From Ustilago trichophora (lineage: Eukaryota; Basidiomycota; Ustilaginomycetes; Ustilaginales; Ustilaginaceae), in contig OOIN01000007.1 of NCBI GenBank assembly GCA_900323505.1, forward strand, positions 248,001-312,000: a stretch of DNA of 64,000 nucleotides, given 5' to 3'. Below are positions 44,334 to 54,112 of the stretch, one piece after another; within the stretch, counting starts at the first letter, position 1; every line of letters starts with the position of its first letter. Below the pieces are notes generated by a model, which was given only the letters and a program-made list of their open reading frames with translations, was not told the DNA's origin and searched no databases. A program made the translations under genes and the position numbers.

Positions 44334-44460
44334 ACACAAGAATGATCACTACCTTAATGTCAATATTTTACTAGCTCATATCTAAAACCTGGATGTGATA
44401 GATGCTATCCATAGCTACAACTTCCTCACCAGCGGAAAAATAGTTTAGTCTTAGTTATTG
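44334..44460 (+). repeat. Left arm of a long inverted repeat
   Basis: About 127 bp matching the reverse complement of 44811-44938 over nearly the whole length (shared blocks include CTAGCTCATATCTAA, CCTGGATGTGA and GCTACAACTTCCTCACCA). The spacer is 350 bp. Confidence 0.85.
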
Positions 44461-44810
44461 TGCTGCAGCAGAATTGGCTCTCTTTTTTTGGAAATCTGAG
44501 TCCAAAATTTGCACATTTGTGCACTTTATCAGTCTCTGGAAATTTCAATTTGAAAATTTGAAGATACCTTTCCTTGAACTGCCTTTTTCTCCTCAATGTC
44601 AGCAGACACTTGCCTATATGTTGGTGAGAAAGTTGTAGCTATACATACCAGCCACACACACCATGAATGGTGCAAGTGAGCTGCAACATTGATCCTAGTG
44701 TGATTTCCATTCTTGTGAAGGAGAGTGTTTTTTTGCAATACTGCACTGTGCAGTTGAATTTCACAAAATTTTTGACCCCAATTTAAGGCTATCTTGATGC
44801 TGTTCCTGTT

Positions 44811-44938
44811 CAATAACCAAGACTAAACTATTTTTTTTTGTTGGTGAGGAAGTTGTAGCTATGGATAGCATCTTTCACATCCAGGTGTTAGATATGAGCT
44901 AGCAAAATATCAACATTATGGTGGTGATCAATCTTGTG
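44811..44938 (-). repeat. Right arm of a long inverted repeat
   Basis: Inverted partner of 44334-44460. A third, shorter piece (TTGGTGAGAAAGTTGTAGCT) occurs in the spacer at 44620-44640, so the spacer itself holds a partial duplicate. Confidence 0.85.
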
Positions 44939-45160
44939 AGGAGGCTTAGATTTGTAGAAATGACTGGTGTGGAGCCTCATTGATATTTGGCTCAGAACAA
45001 AATTACGGGACAGTTTTGGACGCAACTGTAGTTAAGGTTTTTTCAAGAAAATGGGGAAAGGAAGAAAGAAAGACCCTGAACGAACATGACAGCAATTTGT
45101 TTGAACTTGGAGCAAGAGAGTCCATGTCAGTGGCAAGGAGAAAATCCCAATTCGGATCCA

Positions 45161-45284
45161 CCTCGAAGCCACCCACCGAAGCCACCCGGGGTGGCTCCTA
45201 TGCCAAGCCACCTCGCAGCCACCCCCGATCGGCTGGCTCCACCACTGTAGCCACCCCGGGTGGCTTCGGTGGGTGGCTTCGAGG
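45161..45284. mobile_element. Foldback element with perfect 36-bp inverted repeats, GCCACCC family
   Basis: 45161-45196 and 45249-45284 are exact reverse complements (36 of 36). They begin CCTCGAAGCCACCCACCG and contain a GCCACCCGGGGTGGC palindrome. The 52-bp loop has AGCCACCCCCGATCGGCTGG, also found inverted in the 42794 element. Perfect arms suggest recent origin or gene-conversion-like maintenance. Confidence 0.8.
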
Positions 45285-45556
45285 CGAAGTCTTCCTTTTC
45301 CAAGATTACGACCACGCAATCAGATTCAGATGGAGACGTTGAGATAGCATCACTCAGCAAGGTGCTGGATGGGAGCGCAGCACAAAAGGAAAGACTACTT
45401 TACAAGTTCCGAGAACGACAATGGTCCTGAACAGCCAGAGGCTGCTCTTTGTGAAGCCTCTGGGACGACGATTGGTCCTTGTTCAATGTTGAGTCAGCGG
45501 CAGAAAAGTGTGCGATCGCCCAAAGTGAGACACCTTTGGAGGACAGTTCCAACTTA

Positions 45557-48500
45557 TCAGCGAACACAAGGGAGGCAAAGAGTCGATGTCAAGTCAGGCT
45601 GCCGCTTCTTGCCGAGTCTCGACATAGATGTTGGACTTACCTCGACAGCTTCCAGCAACTCGGTTCTACCTACGACAGCATCCTGTGACTGCATTACGAA
45701 GGTTCCTAGAGACACGTCATTTTGCGTACGGTCAGCCGCGAAGCTTGCGACCATGTCAGCTGACCTGTCGCGCCTGATAGAGACGTTGGTCGACCGTGAC
45801 AGGCTGTTTGCGAAGAAGGTCGGGGCTAGTCATATGTCAGTTGTCTGGCGACTATTGCGGGTAGCAAAACCAGAAAACGTACCAGAGTATGCCAAAGTGG
45901 GCACTGGTTGCCGGGAAAAACGACGAGTCTATCTGTATGGATGACGATTGTTCAATCGTGGCGTGAGAGCACCAAAGGAGATCAGCAACATGGCAGCTTT
46001 GCGCATACTCAATCTTCTGACCCTCACCCTCAAGCGACCATTCTGAAGAAGAAGGAATAGACAGCCTATGGGTTTACCCGGTCGGTCAATCTTGTGGGAA
46101 GCAGTATTTGCGAGTTGTAATGACTCTCTCAGTCTTGCGATGTGGCACACTACCTCTCGAGAAGCTGACGAGAAAGGGTGCTGCTGGGCAGCGATGCTCG
46201 CACAAAAGCCTCGGTTCTGCGTATCAAAACCCAGAGCATATCCCTGGACTCGAACTGCACCAGGTCACAGCAAGGTAAGCATGGGTACGCGTCTGACGAG
46301 TTGCACGAAATCAGGTAAAGTCCACTTACGTTTCGCTTCAACCCTGGGACCCAAGCGCTCGAAGCTGATCGAAGCAGAGCAAGGATCGAACTAACTGTGA
46401 GCAGTCGGGAAATGTTCACGAGTGTTTAAGACTAAAGAAAGTAAGAAGACTTACGGTATTGTAGGAGGTGCCAGTGCTTCAACAGAAACTTCGTCAGACC
46501 TGCCTGGCTTAAGTACGTGATGTAAGGCATACTTGTCTGGCAGCACCTTGGCACCGGCATCGGACCGAACATTCGTGGACGACTCCGCTATGTAGTAAGT
46601 GCAAATCTGTCGAAGGCGAGGAAGTTGAAAGGTGTGAGAGTTGTGTGTGAAGAACGAAGGAGAAGCTTTCGATCCAACATACCCTCGAACCATCAGTGAA
46701 CGTCGATACGGAACGCTTGGTCAAGTCGTCATCGGACAAGACCATATTTGCCTTGCCGAGATCGCTGCGAGAACCGGTGAAAGAGAGCTCCATCTTGCGT
46801 CGATGTGACAGAGATTTTTCTGTAGCCTTGTTAGTGAGCATGAATGATGCCGAGCAATGCAGGCACGACGCCACCTCCAAGCGAGGCTTGCGATTTGCTC
46901 TTCCACAGACGCTGCATCGGAAGCCTAGCAATGTCTGCTCCGACATGTCTTGAGGCAGCAAGTTAGCGATATCGAGAGTTGTGAGGGTGCTGACTTCCCT
47001 TTCCTTAGCATTCTGGTTCCATATCAATGTGAGCTTGGCAGAGGAGTCATCGTATCGCTGCGCTTACAAAAGACTCAGGTTAGAAGATTTGGCTTGGCAA
47101 GTAATTCGAGTGCGAGGCAAGTTTACGTACCTCAACGCTGCTGATATAGCAAATGCGCCAAAACATAACTTTGAGCGTGACGACAGAATTGTTGGCGACC
47201 AGGTACGGCTTGCCAGGATCATTGAAAAGGTAATAGACTCTGAGCCCTATGGCAGCTGTACAAGCCATTCGTAAACTCTCGAATGTGGCGGAATCTAGAG
47301 AAGAAAGAATAGCAGAGAGATCGATACTGCGATTGAGCGGCGCATCTTGGGCAGACAAGTGGCGGTCAGAACGTACCAGCGGGTCTATTTGAAATGAATG
47401 TCAGTCAATTACGCATTGCCATGATCTCTTAGCGTCTGATTGAAGCTCGACTCACAGATTTGCTACGAGACAGCTTTGGTGCGGAGATTTCCCAGCATGA
47501 TGACGTTCGAGGAGCAGTGCGGTGACAGTGCCGGATCTGCTGATGCCAATGGATGCACCTTTGGGAGGAAAAAAGGGATCACATATGCGCATGTCGTTGA
47601 TTGAGGATGCCCAGAAGAGACAATTGTGCCGCGGAATGCGATGCTCGTCGCTGTCCTCTGGCAAGCCCTTAGAACCGATATTGATCGACTCGACTTTGTC
47701 GGGAGCGATCTCATCAGGAATACGTTTTCTGTTTTGGACGTCGTGTTTTTGGACGTCCTGTTTTGGGATGAAGTCTTTCGGAAGGCCCTCTTTTAGGATG
47801 GCATCTGTCGGATTGACCACTGCTGGACTGATTTTGTCTGGATCGAATCTTTTTGAGACGGTCTTTCTCGGGGCAATGTTTTTCGAAGCCATGTCTTTCA
47901 GAGCGATATCTTTGCGAACGACCTCTTTGTGAATGCCATCTTTGTGAACGACATTTTTGGTAGGGACTTGTTTTGGGGCGATTCCTCTTGCAGAAATCAC
48001 TTTTGGAGCGATCTCTGTTGGAGCGGTCTGTTTTGAAGTGATCTTGTCGAGTGGGATCTGCTTGTTGATGATCCGAATGAGAGAGATCTTGTCCCAAGGG
48101 ATGGATTTGCCAGTCGCGGCATTAAAAAAATGCCAGTGGTCCTCACGAGTGCATCTGTCTCCAGCGGAAACGCATTGTCCGCATCTCCAGCTTGCTCGAT
48201 CGCAGACGGTGCCAAGTCTGGAGCAGGGCCAACACGGAGGCGAGACTGATTGATTGGACGCAAACGTCAGCGGAGATGAAGGAAGCAAGTCAGGAGTAGA
48301 GCGCAGAGAGACGCTTACCTAGGAGGACATCGGGATGAGTGGGATGATGATGGATAGCCTCACGTGAGATGCGAGGGTCGATGACGCTTGCAGCTTCTTT
48401 CGACGCACGACGGGTGACGACGTCGAGAAACGGTCGAAAGCGTGGATTCGGAGCGATAGATGTTCTGCGCCTTGGTTGCATTGACGGCTTGACATGACCA

Positions 48501-48697
48501 GAGACAGCTGCGGCAGAGATCCTGATCGAGGTAGGCCCGGTGAGTGTGACGCGCGGATTTTGGTACTTCTGTGAAGATGGTTCAGACTGAACAACGCTAG
48601 GCTGTTGCAGCAGCTGTTTTCCAAGCTCTTCACCCTCGGGCCAGTTTGCTGACTGGTCCAACAAGGAAACGGCTTTTCGTTTTCGCTGGAGCTTCAT
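45557..48697 (-). CDS. Intron-rich cysteine-rich protein, possibly AlkB-like 2OG-Fe(II) oxygenase
   Basis: Approximate model, complement of exons 48319-48697, 47456-48245, about 47131-47326 (or start 47384), 46683-47057, 46455-46606, 46330-46390, 46078-46243, 45883-46042, 45765-45825, and an unresolved 3' end. Most junctions have good GT-AG sites and keep frame; the exon 2/3 acceptor and everything after 45765 are uncertain. Seen: basic N-terminus; Cys cluster PPCWPCSRLGTVCDRASWRCGQC (two separate CxxC-type halves) just after the first intron; about 20 five-residue units with K-(D/E/N)-(I/V/M); a second Cys cluster FRCSVCGRANRKPRLEVASC; then GLKRN and, near the end, GTFVMQSQD, reminiscent of fungal AlkB-like oxygenases. 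Catalytic His/Asp residues were not located. Could also be a decayed gene. Confidence 0.5.
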
Positions 48698-49299
48698 GGT
48701 TCATGGACTGAGTCAATACAAGATCCAAGAGGCGCTGTACACCACTCAGCATGGTCGGTGCAGCCGAGGGAGGATTGAGAAGAGAAGAATGCAAGAAAGC
48801 AAGTCATGTGGACGGTGAGCTTAGTTTGACCTGATTCATGCGACCCTGAACAGTGCTGTCTACTGTACAGTACTGTACTGTACTGTAAGAGAGGAAAGAA
48901 AAGAAGGGTCCACACCCAATCCAAATGCGTGCTCCGCTCCACACATCAATGAAATTCCAGAACACAAAACAAATTGTGCGCCACTCTTTTCCCATCCAAT
49001 CCCAATTCAAATATCCGCGGGTAACCTACCTCTTATGCCCAGAGTCCAACACTCAGACAACAGACTCTCTCCGACTCTAAATTCCGTGACACCCGACCAA
49101 GCAACATTCAAGATACATATTAATGCTTGCCTATCTCCGAGTCCCCCATCAGCTATACAGAACTATCTTGCAATCGCACGCCATCGGCCACTCGAAATCG
49201 CTATAAGAATACTCACCTGCTTTCGCATGCTTCCTCGTTGACCCTCACTAATCTAGCTGTCGCTTCCACCACCATTCGTTCGCTCAAACAGCACCGTGG
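48698..49299. other. Divergent promoter region (Cys-rich gene and dioxygenase gene)
   Basis: About 600 bp without a gene. It carries a GTAC-period array at 48861-48887. Confidence 0.65.
48861..48887. repeat. GTAC-period palindrome, copy 8
   Basis: Five TACTG/TACAG units at strict 5-bp spacing, 160 bp upstream of the Cys-rich gene ATG and about 410 bp upstream of the dioxygenase ATG. Confidence 0.88.
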
Positions 49300-50797
49300 A
49301 TGCTCGCACCGGCCACAACTGCGCTAACCATCCTCGTCACATTGTTGGCTTACTTTGCATCTCGCTCCTTTCTCGGCCGCACATCTTCTCCCGCTTCGGC
49401 TCTCCTCCACACCATGGTCAACGCAACCAAGTCGCCTGCCTACTTTATCAGCCATGGCGGTCCGCCTAGTGAGCAGCGCTTTGGCTCTTCCGATGTCTTC
49501 GCGTTCTACGATTGCTAACAATATGCTCTTTCTTGATTCCCTCTGCACCACACACAGCCATGTTCGAGCACACCCATCCTGCCTATCAGCACTGGCTCGA
49601 ATGGGGCAAACAAGTTCGCTCTTTGCACCAACAAGGTGTCATTCGAGGTCTTGTCTTTGTCAGTGCACACTGGCAGGCCGAAGGCATCCGAGAGGGTGTA
49701 TATGGTACGGCAAATTCTCAATAGGTTTCGGCAACGCAACTCAAGTATTTAGGTATTTGGCTAACCGATTCGACCCTGCTCCCTCTCTGTTTCAGTCAAT
49801 GTCGACGAGAAGAACCCGCTCGTGTACGATTTTTACGGCTTTCCAGACCATTTCGTAAGTCGACTATGGGCATTCTGCAACTGGGCATCACTGACCTTGA
49901 AAATCTCTCTCTCTCTCTCTCTCTCTGTGCAGTACAAGCAAAAGGTAGTCTCTTCCAATCCATCCAACATTTCGGCGCTCGTCCTCGACCACCTTCGAAG
50001 CAGTGGTGTTCCAGCACACCCTGTCAAGCGCGGCATCGACCACGGAGTATGGTGCCCTCTCAAGGTCGCCTTTCAAAGGCCTTACCTCGAAGAAATGTCT
50101 CCAGAGCAACGAAAAAACCACCCAGCTTCCATTGACACCCCCTCGGTCCTCCCACCAACTCTGACCCTCACTCAAGTTTCTCTGCCAGTTTCAGAGGCCT
50201 CCATCGACTCTTTGAAGCTCGGTGCATCACTCAGAGGCCTTCGCGAGCAAGGTTTTGCCATTGTGGGCGGCGGCATGGCCGTACACAACCTTCGAGACCT
50301 GATGAGGTCATTTGCACTAGCTGGCGGTAGGGGCCTTGGCCAGCCGCAACCCAACTCCTATTCCGCAAGCTTCCTGAAGGCGTTGACCGAGGCCATGACC
50401 GTTCCACCAGCATCGCGAGATGAAGACAAGTGGGGAAAGGCGTTGAAGCTCGACCAGAGGAACGACTTTTTGCCCGCTCATCCTACGGCAGAGCACTTTT
50501 TGCGTATGTGCCTTCACCCTCTACTCTTCTCGGCTTGCTGAACTGCAAACTGATTCTCTCCTGCCACCTTTACGACATGTCTCTGTTTACAGCCGCGCTC
50601 GTGGCACTTGGCGCTGGTCGTGCCGACGAACAGGGCATCGAGACGTTTTCACTCGACGAAGGCCCTATGGGATGGTATGTCCTTTTGCAGTCACTCATTC
50701 TCCATCTTCGCATCTTTGCACCTCTCACTCACGCAAACATCCCATCGATCTCTTTCCAATTCTATGTAATTACAGGAACATGTACAAGTGGGGATGA
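49300..50797 (+). CDS. LigB/DODA-type class III extradiol dioxygenase, N-terminal membrane anchor
   Basis: join(49300..49468,49558..49704,49796..49854,49933..50503,50593..50674,50776..50797), 349 aa; five introns, all in phase; the last exon is only 22 nt. Family members open aromatic rings such as DOPA or catechols using Fe(II) or Zn. Seen: hydrophobic N-terminus (ALTILVTLLAYFASRSFLG, residues 7-25), metal His in YFISHGGPP, TMFEHTHPAY, FVSAHWQ, VYDFYGFPDHF, KRGIDHGVWCPL, and GGGMAVHNLRD, in the order normal for DODA proteins. The anchor is unusual, since most relatives are soluble. The stop codon lies 4 nt from the stop of the convergent gene. Fungal smut biology gives no obvious substrate. 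Confidence 0.92.
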
Positions 50798-50801
50798 ACA
50801 A

Positions 50802-53087
50802 CTATTGTCGCGGCTCTTTCTCCAACGCAAGTTGGGCACGCTTGCGATCCTGGTCCTCCTTCTCGGTTCTTGCAGCCTGATCATGCAATCCAGCTGCGGC
50901 GCTATTGGCCTTTTCGGCACTTCCTCCCTTGCCAACCCGATTTGCACCAAATTGAACAATCTTCTTCCATCGCGCACGTACATCTGATGCGAATTCCATC
51001 ATAGCGAGACCCCGGTAGAAGTAGACGTACGACCACCACGCGCGAAAGTAGTCTTTCCACAGCGAGAGGGATGTAAGCAGACTCTGGCGGCCGCTGTTGC
51101 GGCGCTCCTTGAGCTGCTTGAGGTCGTCGCGATAGACAGCGAGGGCGCAGAGACGCGCAGCGATGAGGAAGGGACGCGTGGGGCCGTGCGTAGTGTGCAA
51201 GCTGGCGTCGAGCGAGCGCGTGAGGTCGTTCAGCTTCAAGACCATGAGCATTCGACGTGGCAGACGGCGAAGAAGCTCGAGGATAGAGACAAACAGACCT
51301 TCTTTCTCCATGACTGTCTTGCGGATGTGTTCCTGCTCGTCATCTGTGAGGTTGGCTCCGCCATCCATGTCCAACAAGCTCCCTGCCCGATTGCGGTCTT
51401 TGACGCCCATTGGATTCTTGGGGTCGCTTCCTTCCAGACCAGCTCGGCCAGTAATGGCGCTTTCCAGAATGGGGTACAGGTCGTCGTCGATGTCGGCAAT
51501 CAGCTTCGCGTATCTGCGTCGCTCTGCTGTGACCTCTGGGCTGGCGCGCTTGAGCAACGAGAGCCAGAAACGGGCGTAATTGGCACGCAATTCTTCGTCT
51601 ATGTCAAAGTAGAGTCCGTGGTCCAAGAGGACGACTTCAAAATTGTATCGCGATCGACTGCCGGGCTGAGCTGGGCGGATGAGCACGTTGCCGCCGTGCG
51701 GGTCGGCGTGGAAAAAGCCGTGGAGGTAAAGCATCTGCGAAAAGACACGCGAGAGCTCCTGGCTGACACGATTGCGGTCGATGTTATGCTGGGCAAGGTA
51801 ACGCAGATCATCGGGACGGCGTCCATCGATGAACTCCATGGCCATAACGCGCTTGAAGACGTACTTGACCTTGGGGATGTAAACGGATGTTGTGCGGTAT
51901 CCAGCGAAATCGTCTTCGGCCCTCTTTGCGTTCTGAGCTTCGTGACGAAAGTCCATCTCGAGAGGCATGTTCTCATTCATCTCATCTGCAAGCCACTCGA
52001 AACTGAATTCGGGCATAAGACGCTTGACCCACTTGACGAGAACAGTGACGGTCTTCATGTCCACTTCGGAGAAGCGCTCGACGTCGGGATGCATCATCTT
52101 GATGGCGAGCTGTTGACCGGTCTTGCGATCGACGGCGCGGTGCACTTGGGCAAGCGACGCGACGCCGATAGGCTTGGGATCAATCTCGCTGAAGGCTTCT
52201 TCGAAGCTCATACCAGTCTCGGTCCTGAACATGGCTTCGAGCTCAGGCAGTGGCATAGGAGTGTTCTGATCTTGGAGGGGTCGCAGCGTGGCGGTCCATT
52301 CAACGGGGAGCAAGATGACTGCAGACAGGTGCTGACCGAGCTTGACGTAGAGACCACCATTGGTTTGCAGAGCGGCCAGGATGCGGTGAGCCGAGCGCAG
52401 GTGGCATTGGCGAAGCTCTTCTGCTTCCTCTTCACGCGTTGGATACTTTTTGTTGAGAGTGGAACGATAATCCCAAACGCAAAGGGCGACGGCTTTGGCG
52501 ATGGTGGTCGAGCGGGTAAGAGCAAGCAGAGCAAAATTGGCGCCGTTCGCCTGAGCCTTTTGGGCCTCGCGTACCTGTCGCTCCATCTCGTCGTGTGGAA
52601 GCTGGAGACCTTTGATGGGTGTGTGGGCGCCATCGAGATGGATGCTGTCTTTGACCTGGTATCCGATGACACCAATGACCAGAGCTACGAGGGCAGCAGT
52701 TCCGACGCGGCGACTATTGCGACGAAATTGGGCATGAGCCGCAGCAGTCTCGTGTGGATTCGGGATGGCAGGCTTGTCAAAGTTGATGGGCTCGGGCTGT
52801 GGACGAACAGGCGGGTACTGTTTTCTAAAAGGTTTCGAATCGGCGGATTTGGTACTCGATGCCTTGTCTTGGGAGGAGGCAGAATCCGGTGACGACGTTG
52901 GAAGGCGTGTGTCGGACAATCGACTGGTTATTGAGAAGGGCCTCGCCTGGTATGAGACGCGAGACCGCGAGTGGGATGTGCTTTGCGGGAGTAGACTCAG
53001 CCGCTGTGCGTGCAAACGTGATCGACCAGTTTGTGGAAGCGAGGCTGTCGCCGAGGCGAAAGCGCCTGCGATGCCTGACCGTAACAT
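50802..53087 (-). CDS. ABC1/ADCK (UbiB) family kinase-like protein, Mcp2-like, mitochondrial
   Basis: 761 aa, intronless, ATG at 53087. An Arg/Ser-rich presequence (1-60) and one transmembrane helix (AALVALVIGVIGYQV, about 128-142) fit an inner-membrane protein. UbiB family features: KxGQ motif as GGLYVKLGQHLSAV, Ala-rich loop PIGVASLAQVHRAV, Lys in LAIKMMHPDV, catalytic HADPHGGNVLI, and metal-binding LLDHGLY. The HGFFHADPHGGN block and large C-terminal part resemble ADCK1/Mcp2 rather than Coq8, which has a KxGQ in a longer N-terminal helix and AAAS loop. Mcp2 affects mitochondrial lipid and coenzyme Q homeostasis in yeast. Confidence 0.88.
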   Translation of the reverse strand: MLRSGIAGAFASATASLPQTGRSRLHAQRLSLLPQSTSHSRSRVSYQARPFSITSRLSDTRLPTSSPDSASSQDKASSTKSADSKPFRKQYPPVRPQPEPINFDKPAIPNPHETAAAHAQFRRNSRRVGTAALVALVIGVIGYQVKDSIHLDGAHTPIKGLQLPHDEMERQVREAQKAQANGANFALLALTRSTTIAKAVALCVWDYRSTLNKKYPTREEEAEELRQCHLRSAHRILAALQTNGGLYVKLGQHLSAVILLPVEWTATLRPLQDQNTPMPLPELEAMFRTETGMSFEEAFSEIDPKPIGVASLAQVHRAVDRKTGQQLAIKMMHPDVERFSEVDMKTVTVLVKWVKRLMPEFSFEWLADEMNENMPLEMDFRHEAQNAKRAEDDFAGYRTTSVYIPKVKYVFKRVMAMEFIDGRRPDDLRYLAQHNIDRNRVSQELSRVFSQMLYLHGFFHADPHGGNVLIRPAQPGSRSRYNFEVVLLDHGLYFDIDEELRANYARFWLSLLKRASPEVTAERRRYAKLIADIDDDLYPILESAITGRAGLEGSDPKNPMGVKDRNRAGSLLDMDGGANLTDDEQEHIRKTVMEKEGLFVSILELLRRLPRRMLMVLKLNDLTRSLDASLHTTHGPTRPFLIAARLCALAVYRDDLKQLKERRNSGRQSLLTSLSLWKDYFRAWWSYVYFYRGLAMMEFASDVRARWKKIVQFGANRVGKGGSAEKANSAAAGLHDQAARTEKEDQDRKRAQLALEKEPRQ

Positions 53088-54112
53088 AATGTGATCGACT
53101 TATTGGGTAGTTATGCTGGCGATTTCGACTGTACAGTGGTTGAATGTCGCTTGTAGGTCGTCAGGGAGGAGGGATCTCAAAGAGCGACTTAGAAAGCCGG
53201 CGTGGCGATGGTCATGGTACGACGTGTCGAGACAAAAAGGTGACAGAGGATGGCGTGGCGACGAGGTAATCTAGCCTTGCTTACCGAACACGAAGCGTTG
53301 TCGCCGTTGTTTGTCGCGCTAGCCAGGTTGATCGAGGTGTGACGAAAAGGTGTTGATGCCAGATACAGCAAGCAACGTTTGGTCGGTGATGGTCATTCAC
53401 ATGTTGCCGGTCGGCCAGCCTCGGAATTTCGAAACAGACTGACGCCAAGCTGCTGCTTTGGCCAACTTGCGAATTTCTCCACTCGGCCAGAGAGAAGAAG
53501 ACGACGACAAATTCAAAGCACATTCGCCGACTACGTCAGAGCCAATTTTGATCAAAGTGTCAGGCCGATACTCTCAACACTACAAAGAAACCCAATCTTG
53601 AGGGTGCAATCCCGATTTCACGTCGGACGAACAAGTCCGACGATCCACATATGTATTCCGCCGGCTTTGGCTTTGGATAATGTACCTCGTCATTTCTCAG
53701 AGAACAGTCCAAGTGAAAGCCGGTGTCGATTGGCAAGCAATGTGCTCCTCAGCCAACAAAGGTTTTTGACAGCATAGCCGGTTCTCAATTGCCGCCTTGC
53801 CGCTAATATGTTGCGTAACTGCACTAGCCGCCGCTTCCTCTTTTGGATCCCGCCCCCACCTTCATGGAGAGTTTGTATATAGATCTCGACAAGTTTTGCA
53901 GTTGTCGAACACTGTACTTCCCTTGTTCCACCTTGTGCGCAACATTTCTCGACACCCTTTCGGCAAGGTGCACGATGACCACTCGCATCCACGCCTACAG
54001 CGCCAACACACGCCCTACCCAACCTCCGTCGTCCCATGTAGAAGCATTCGTGTCTTGACCGATATATAGAAAGGTAGTTTGAATAGACAACCGTCGTAAA
54101 TCAGCTCCAAAG
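53088..54112. other. Divergent promoter region of the ABC1-like and MFS genes
   Basis: About 1.0 kb with no gene. A degenerate GACTGTACAGT copy of the GTAC motif is at 53127-53137. Confidence 0.6.

Larger units (their letters stand above)
44131..45030. mobile_element. Non-autonomous Tc1/mariner-like element with nested inverted repeats
   Basis: 27-bp ends (44131-44157 and 45004-45030) match in inverted orientation at 23 positions. The ends read TA then CAGT(C/T)GC, compatible with a TA target duplication as used by Tc1/mariner elements, giving an element of 896 bp (44133-45028). Inside lie long inverted arms (44334-44460 and 44811-44938) and a GCCACCC-family fragment near 44190-44260. It has no transposase frame. 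Confidence 0.65.

Noticed and set aside
42794..45284. Centromere or replication origin
   Set aside because: The island is only about 2.5 kb, consists of identifiable inverted-repeat elements, and shows no long AT-rich core.
45369..45944. 191-codon plus-strand frame near the repeat island
   Set aside because: Overlaps better-supported exons of the minus-strand Cys-rich gene; composition is random and no motif is seen.
46244..46262. tRNA B-box-like GTTCGAGTCC on the minus strand
   Set aside because: No T-stem pairing around it and no A-box or acceptor stem at the right distance; it lies at an intron/exon border of the Cys-rich gene.
51186..52892. 568-codon plus-strand frame opposite the ABC1-like gene
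   Set aside because: The opposite strand carries all UbiB motifs; this frame has none and lacks a sensible start.
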